From Cryoendolithus antarcticus (Eukaryota > Ascomycota > Dothideomycetes > Cladosporiales > Cladosporiaceae): a stretch of 43,422 nt of DNA. The stretch covers positions 1 through 43,422 of the forward strand of contig NAJO01000099.1 in assembly GCA_002077065.1 (NCBI GenBank). The letters run 5' to 3'. Positions within the stretch are counted from its first letter, which is position 1, and every line of letters starts with the position of its first letter. A program made the translations under genes and the position numbers. Shown piece by piece: positions 41,094 to 43,422 of this stretch. The notes under the pieces were generated by a model. That model was not told where the DNA came from, made no database searches, and saw nothing but the letters and a program-made list of their open reading frames with translations.

Positions 41094-42142
41094 GCTGCGA
41101 GGATCAGAGCGACATGCGACCAGGGTGAAGGAACGCATATTGTATCGCTTGAGATCTCAAGGATCCAGAGGATCTGGAAGACTATTACCAATGAATGAGA
41201 CAAACCTTGAGGACTATCGAAGCTGGACACCATCATGGCGCACACACAGTTCTCACACGTCCACAATACGATTGTTGCTCGTCTCGTGAAGCGCCTTCCT
41301 GCGTGCGGGTTCGCAGATCAGTCGCGGGCTATGACAAACGGATGTCCGAATTGGTGTGCCATAAGTTACTGTCGTTCATTGGCTAGAGGAGCCTTCATGA
41401 CTCGTGCTGGATCGACTTGGTCGCTCTCCAAGACTGCATGTATCTAACGAAGAAAGAGTGAAATTTGTGCGAGAGGCGAGGGCGAAGAGACATTTCATCC
41501 GAGCGTATCATGCGGAATCATCACAATTGAGATCACATCGTTAGCCACGTTGTGGTGAAACTTGGAGCGAGACATTGTATGTATGCGCCCTCCCCATGCT
41601 CTCTGATAAGCATATCTGCCTTTCGAACGTCATCTCTGGCTATACTACTGGTCATTGTACTTCATTCCCTATGCCACTCACATCTCTGGTTTGCTGTATG
41701 GCGCTCGGCATATCCGTTGTGCCTCGGACACTGCTCGCCCATAAGGGTAGAAGCCTTGGTTGGCGAGAGTTGAAGCTGGCTACATAGCATGTTGGGGTCG
41801 AAACTTAGCATCGGTGTGGGCACCGATGCCCTCTTAGTCTTCAAAGATGATGTGTCGATAACCTGAGAAAATTGTGCTTGATCTTTATTGACTCTTGGAA
41901 CTCGTGGGCTGCGCTTTGGTGACAGAGCGCCTGCAGCTAATTCTCGACTATGCCTGAGTCGGGGGTACTTGCGGTGTGTGGCCTGAGGCAGTATCTGGAC
42001 CGCGAACCACTTCATTCCGCTTACAACACAGCATCAACACCCTCTCCTTCGTCGCTAGCTGTGTCCAACAAGGAGGGGAGTATTCCGGCAGTAGCGTGCT
42101 GCGGCGCGCCAAGTTGACGCGCCGTCACCCACAGCGGCGACG
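41094..42142. other. No recognisable gene
   Basis: This stretch separates the divergent MFS relic and edge regulator and so contains both 5' flanks. Frames at 41552-41787 (plus) and 41662-42015 (minus) overlap and have no motif. Confidence 0.45.
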
Positions 42143-43422
42143 ATGCAGTCCGTACATGAGTTTCCCTGTGCATCCCCCGGAGAAAGGGCGGTACGCAGCA
42201 AAATTGCCTTGGCTTGCGAAACTTGTAGACGACGTAAGTCGGTATGCTGAGCACCCCCGCGACGAGACGCGCATGACACGATCTGATGCGGTGTTGCAGC
42301 GTTGCGATGGCCGGCGACCAACATGTACTCATTGCACCAACGCTAAGCTTGAATGCTTCTATCGGCCGACGCCCATGGCAGTGGAGAAGTGCGATCTGAC
42401 CCGATTCTGTCAGTGGCAGTGACTTGTAAGCATTGACTGAGACGCTACAGTGAAAGCGGCTTGGCTAGTAGACTCGAGGCTGTCGAGTCACGCCTCGCTC
42501 AACTGGAGCAGCGAACCGCCACCTCCACTCTCGTGCGTGGCTTCAAAGCACGGCTCGCTGACGATGGTGGTGCCTTTCAGCGGGTGCCCATGCCCATTTT
42601 CCACACTGCCGCCTCGCACAAAATGTACCAGTACTGGCCTCGTCTGCGCATCAATCTTTCCCTCGATGGCTTCGATCCACTGCAATATCAGAGGCATTGT
42701 AAGCTGAATGACCACCTAGCTGTCAGGGAACACGCCCAACTGATTCTTGGTAGGCGATGTAAGTCGAGTGCTCATAGTCAAGGTGCTCTAGTCGCGCTGC
42801 TAACGACAGCCCGTCTCAGGAAGCCGATAGCTCTCGTGAGTCCACCGCTGCATGTTCTGCTGCACTGTACTAGTAATTGATCCGGAACAGTTGTCGACGG
42901 CATTGCCGAGGCCGCGCAGAGCACCGTTCGTGTTTCAATAGTAGCCGAATACGTTCAAGTACGCATTAATGTTATGCAGCCGCCGAGGCAGTATGCGAGT
43001 GCTTGCTGACAAAACCTAGCGAATGTACCACCAGACGAATTTCGTACCACAGACAATTACCTACTTCCTGCAGATGACCTCGACGTTCTCATTGCAGAGT
43101 GCGTGGGAGCAACTGCCTCGCAGCGGCGACAACCTGGGCCACGTGAAGCTAAGCGACCTGTCACTGACTACCCTTCTACTCCTCTCAGTAGCGTTCCAAT
43201 ACCTGATACCGGATCCTACCAATGACTTCAGCACTAGCGCCACGTCCCGCGCATGCTTTCAGCTCGCGCTCAGCCGGTTATGGACACTCCACTCTCAAGA
43301 CAAAGAGGTCAATCTTACGTCAAAGATGATGGTCGCCGTCCAACTGATTATCATCTACGGCCGACCTTTCCATGCGCTCGGCATACTGCGTCAGGTCGGC
43401 ATGGTCCTGTCATCAACATGGA
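42143..43422 (+). CDS. Zn2Cys6 transcription factor, 5' part (runs off the window)
   Basis: The ATG at 42143 starts a 33-codon exon ending in KIALACETCRRRKS. A 58-bp intron (42242-42299, GTATGC ... CTGATGCGGTGTTGCAG) leads to RCDGRRPTCTHCTNAKLECF. The cluster is complete (C25, C28, C35, C42, C45, C52). A second intron (42389-42450, 62 bp) joins MAVEN to ESGLASRLEAVESRLAQLEQ, a short coiled coil. IFHTAASHKMYQYWPRLRIN follows, as in regulators where a conserved 'H-x-x-Y-x-W-P-R-(L/I)-R' precedes the effector domain. From about 42690 to 43018 exons are hard to place: an IDPEQLSTALPRPRRAPF word near 42880 and AEYVQ before a likely acceptor at 43018. From 43019 the frame is open to the edge (MYHQTNFVPQTITYFLQMTS, TSRACFQLALSRLWTLHSQD). 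It may be intact or lightly damaged in the middle. The targets are unknown. Confidence 0.7.

Noticed and set aside
1..43422. CRISPR array, rRNA or tRNA genes
   Set aside because: No regularly spaced repeats, and no cloverleaf or conserved rRNA segment that I could recognise by eye. A tRNAscan-SE run would settle the tRNA question.

Overview
The window looks like nuclear DNA of a filamentous ascomycete, most likely a dothideomycete. Introns are about 50-70 bp with GT(A/G)xGx donors, CTGAC-type branch sites and CAG/TAG ends. The gene families are fungal: CTF1/FarA and other Zn2Cys6 regulators, an SNG1/DUF3533 membrane protein, a HOL1-like MFS carrier, LPPELR-motif proteins and TenA. One block also carries an unmistakable repeat-induced point mutation (RIP) signature. 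The class-level placement is inference.

Most of the window is a gene graveyard. Four loci read as intact or nearly so. They are an SNG1-like membrane protein (10915-12372, minus), a 6-methylsalicylate-decarboxylase-like amidohydrolase (15919-17163, minus, with an odd tail), a nine-exon CTF1/FarA-family regulator (25925-29380, plus) and the start of a Zn2Cys6 regulator that runs off the right edge (42143 onward, plus).

The rest is recognisable wreckage. It includes a Methyltransf_16 relic, transcription-factor relics, a LINE endonuclease fragment and a second amidohydrolase with a one-base frameshift. It also includes a P450 relic, a TenA/THI-4 relic, a two-module zinc-finger-like protein, two LPPELR proteins, a mitochondrial ribosomal protein L24 relic, a short-chain dehydrogenase and an MFS transporter. 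Many of their stop codons fall where the family has Trp or Gln, as expected from C-to-T/G-to-A transitions.

Layout: 1-1240 has nothing recognisable. 1240-3140 is RIP-mutated repeat with three copies of one unit, two mutated and one nearly clean. 3140-5750 holds relics and one copy of a dispersed repeat. 5760-10914 is largely empty. 10.9-12.4 kb is the membrane protein. 14.7-15.2 kb is a LINE piece. 15.9-19.7 kb is a divergent pair of decarboxylase-like genes. 20.5-24 kb holds the second copy of the dispersed repeat plus regulator and P450 relics. 25.9-29.4 kb is the FarA-type gene. 29.8-35.8 kb is a run of pseudogenes. 36.0-37.4 kb is a Tc1/mariner element with perfect 32-bp inverted ends and a dead transposase. 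39.1-41.1 kb is the broken MFS transporter, and 42.1 kb onward is the edge regulator.

No single new pathway is evident. The most unusual points are the exon structure of the FarA-type gene (an 18-nt micro-exon carrying a zinc ligand, and a GC-AG intron with three successive branch-site/CAG units), the direct side-by-side record of RIP, and the number of core-gene relics in one segment.
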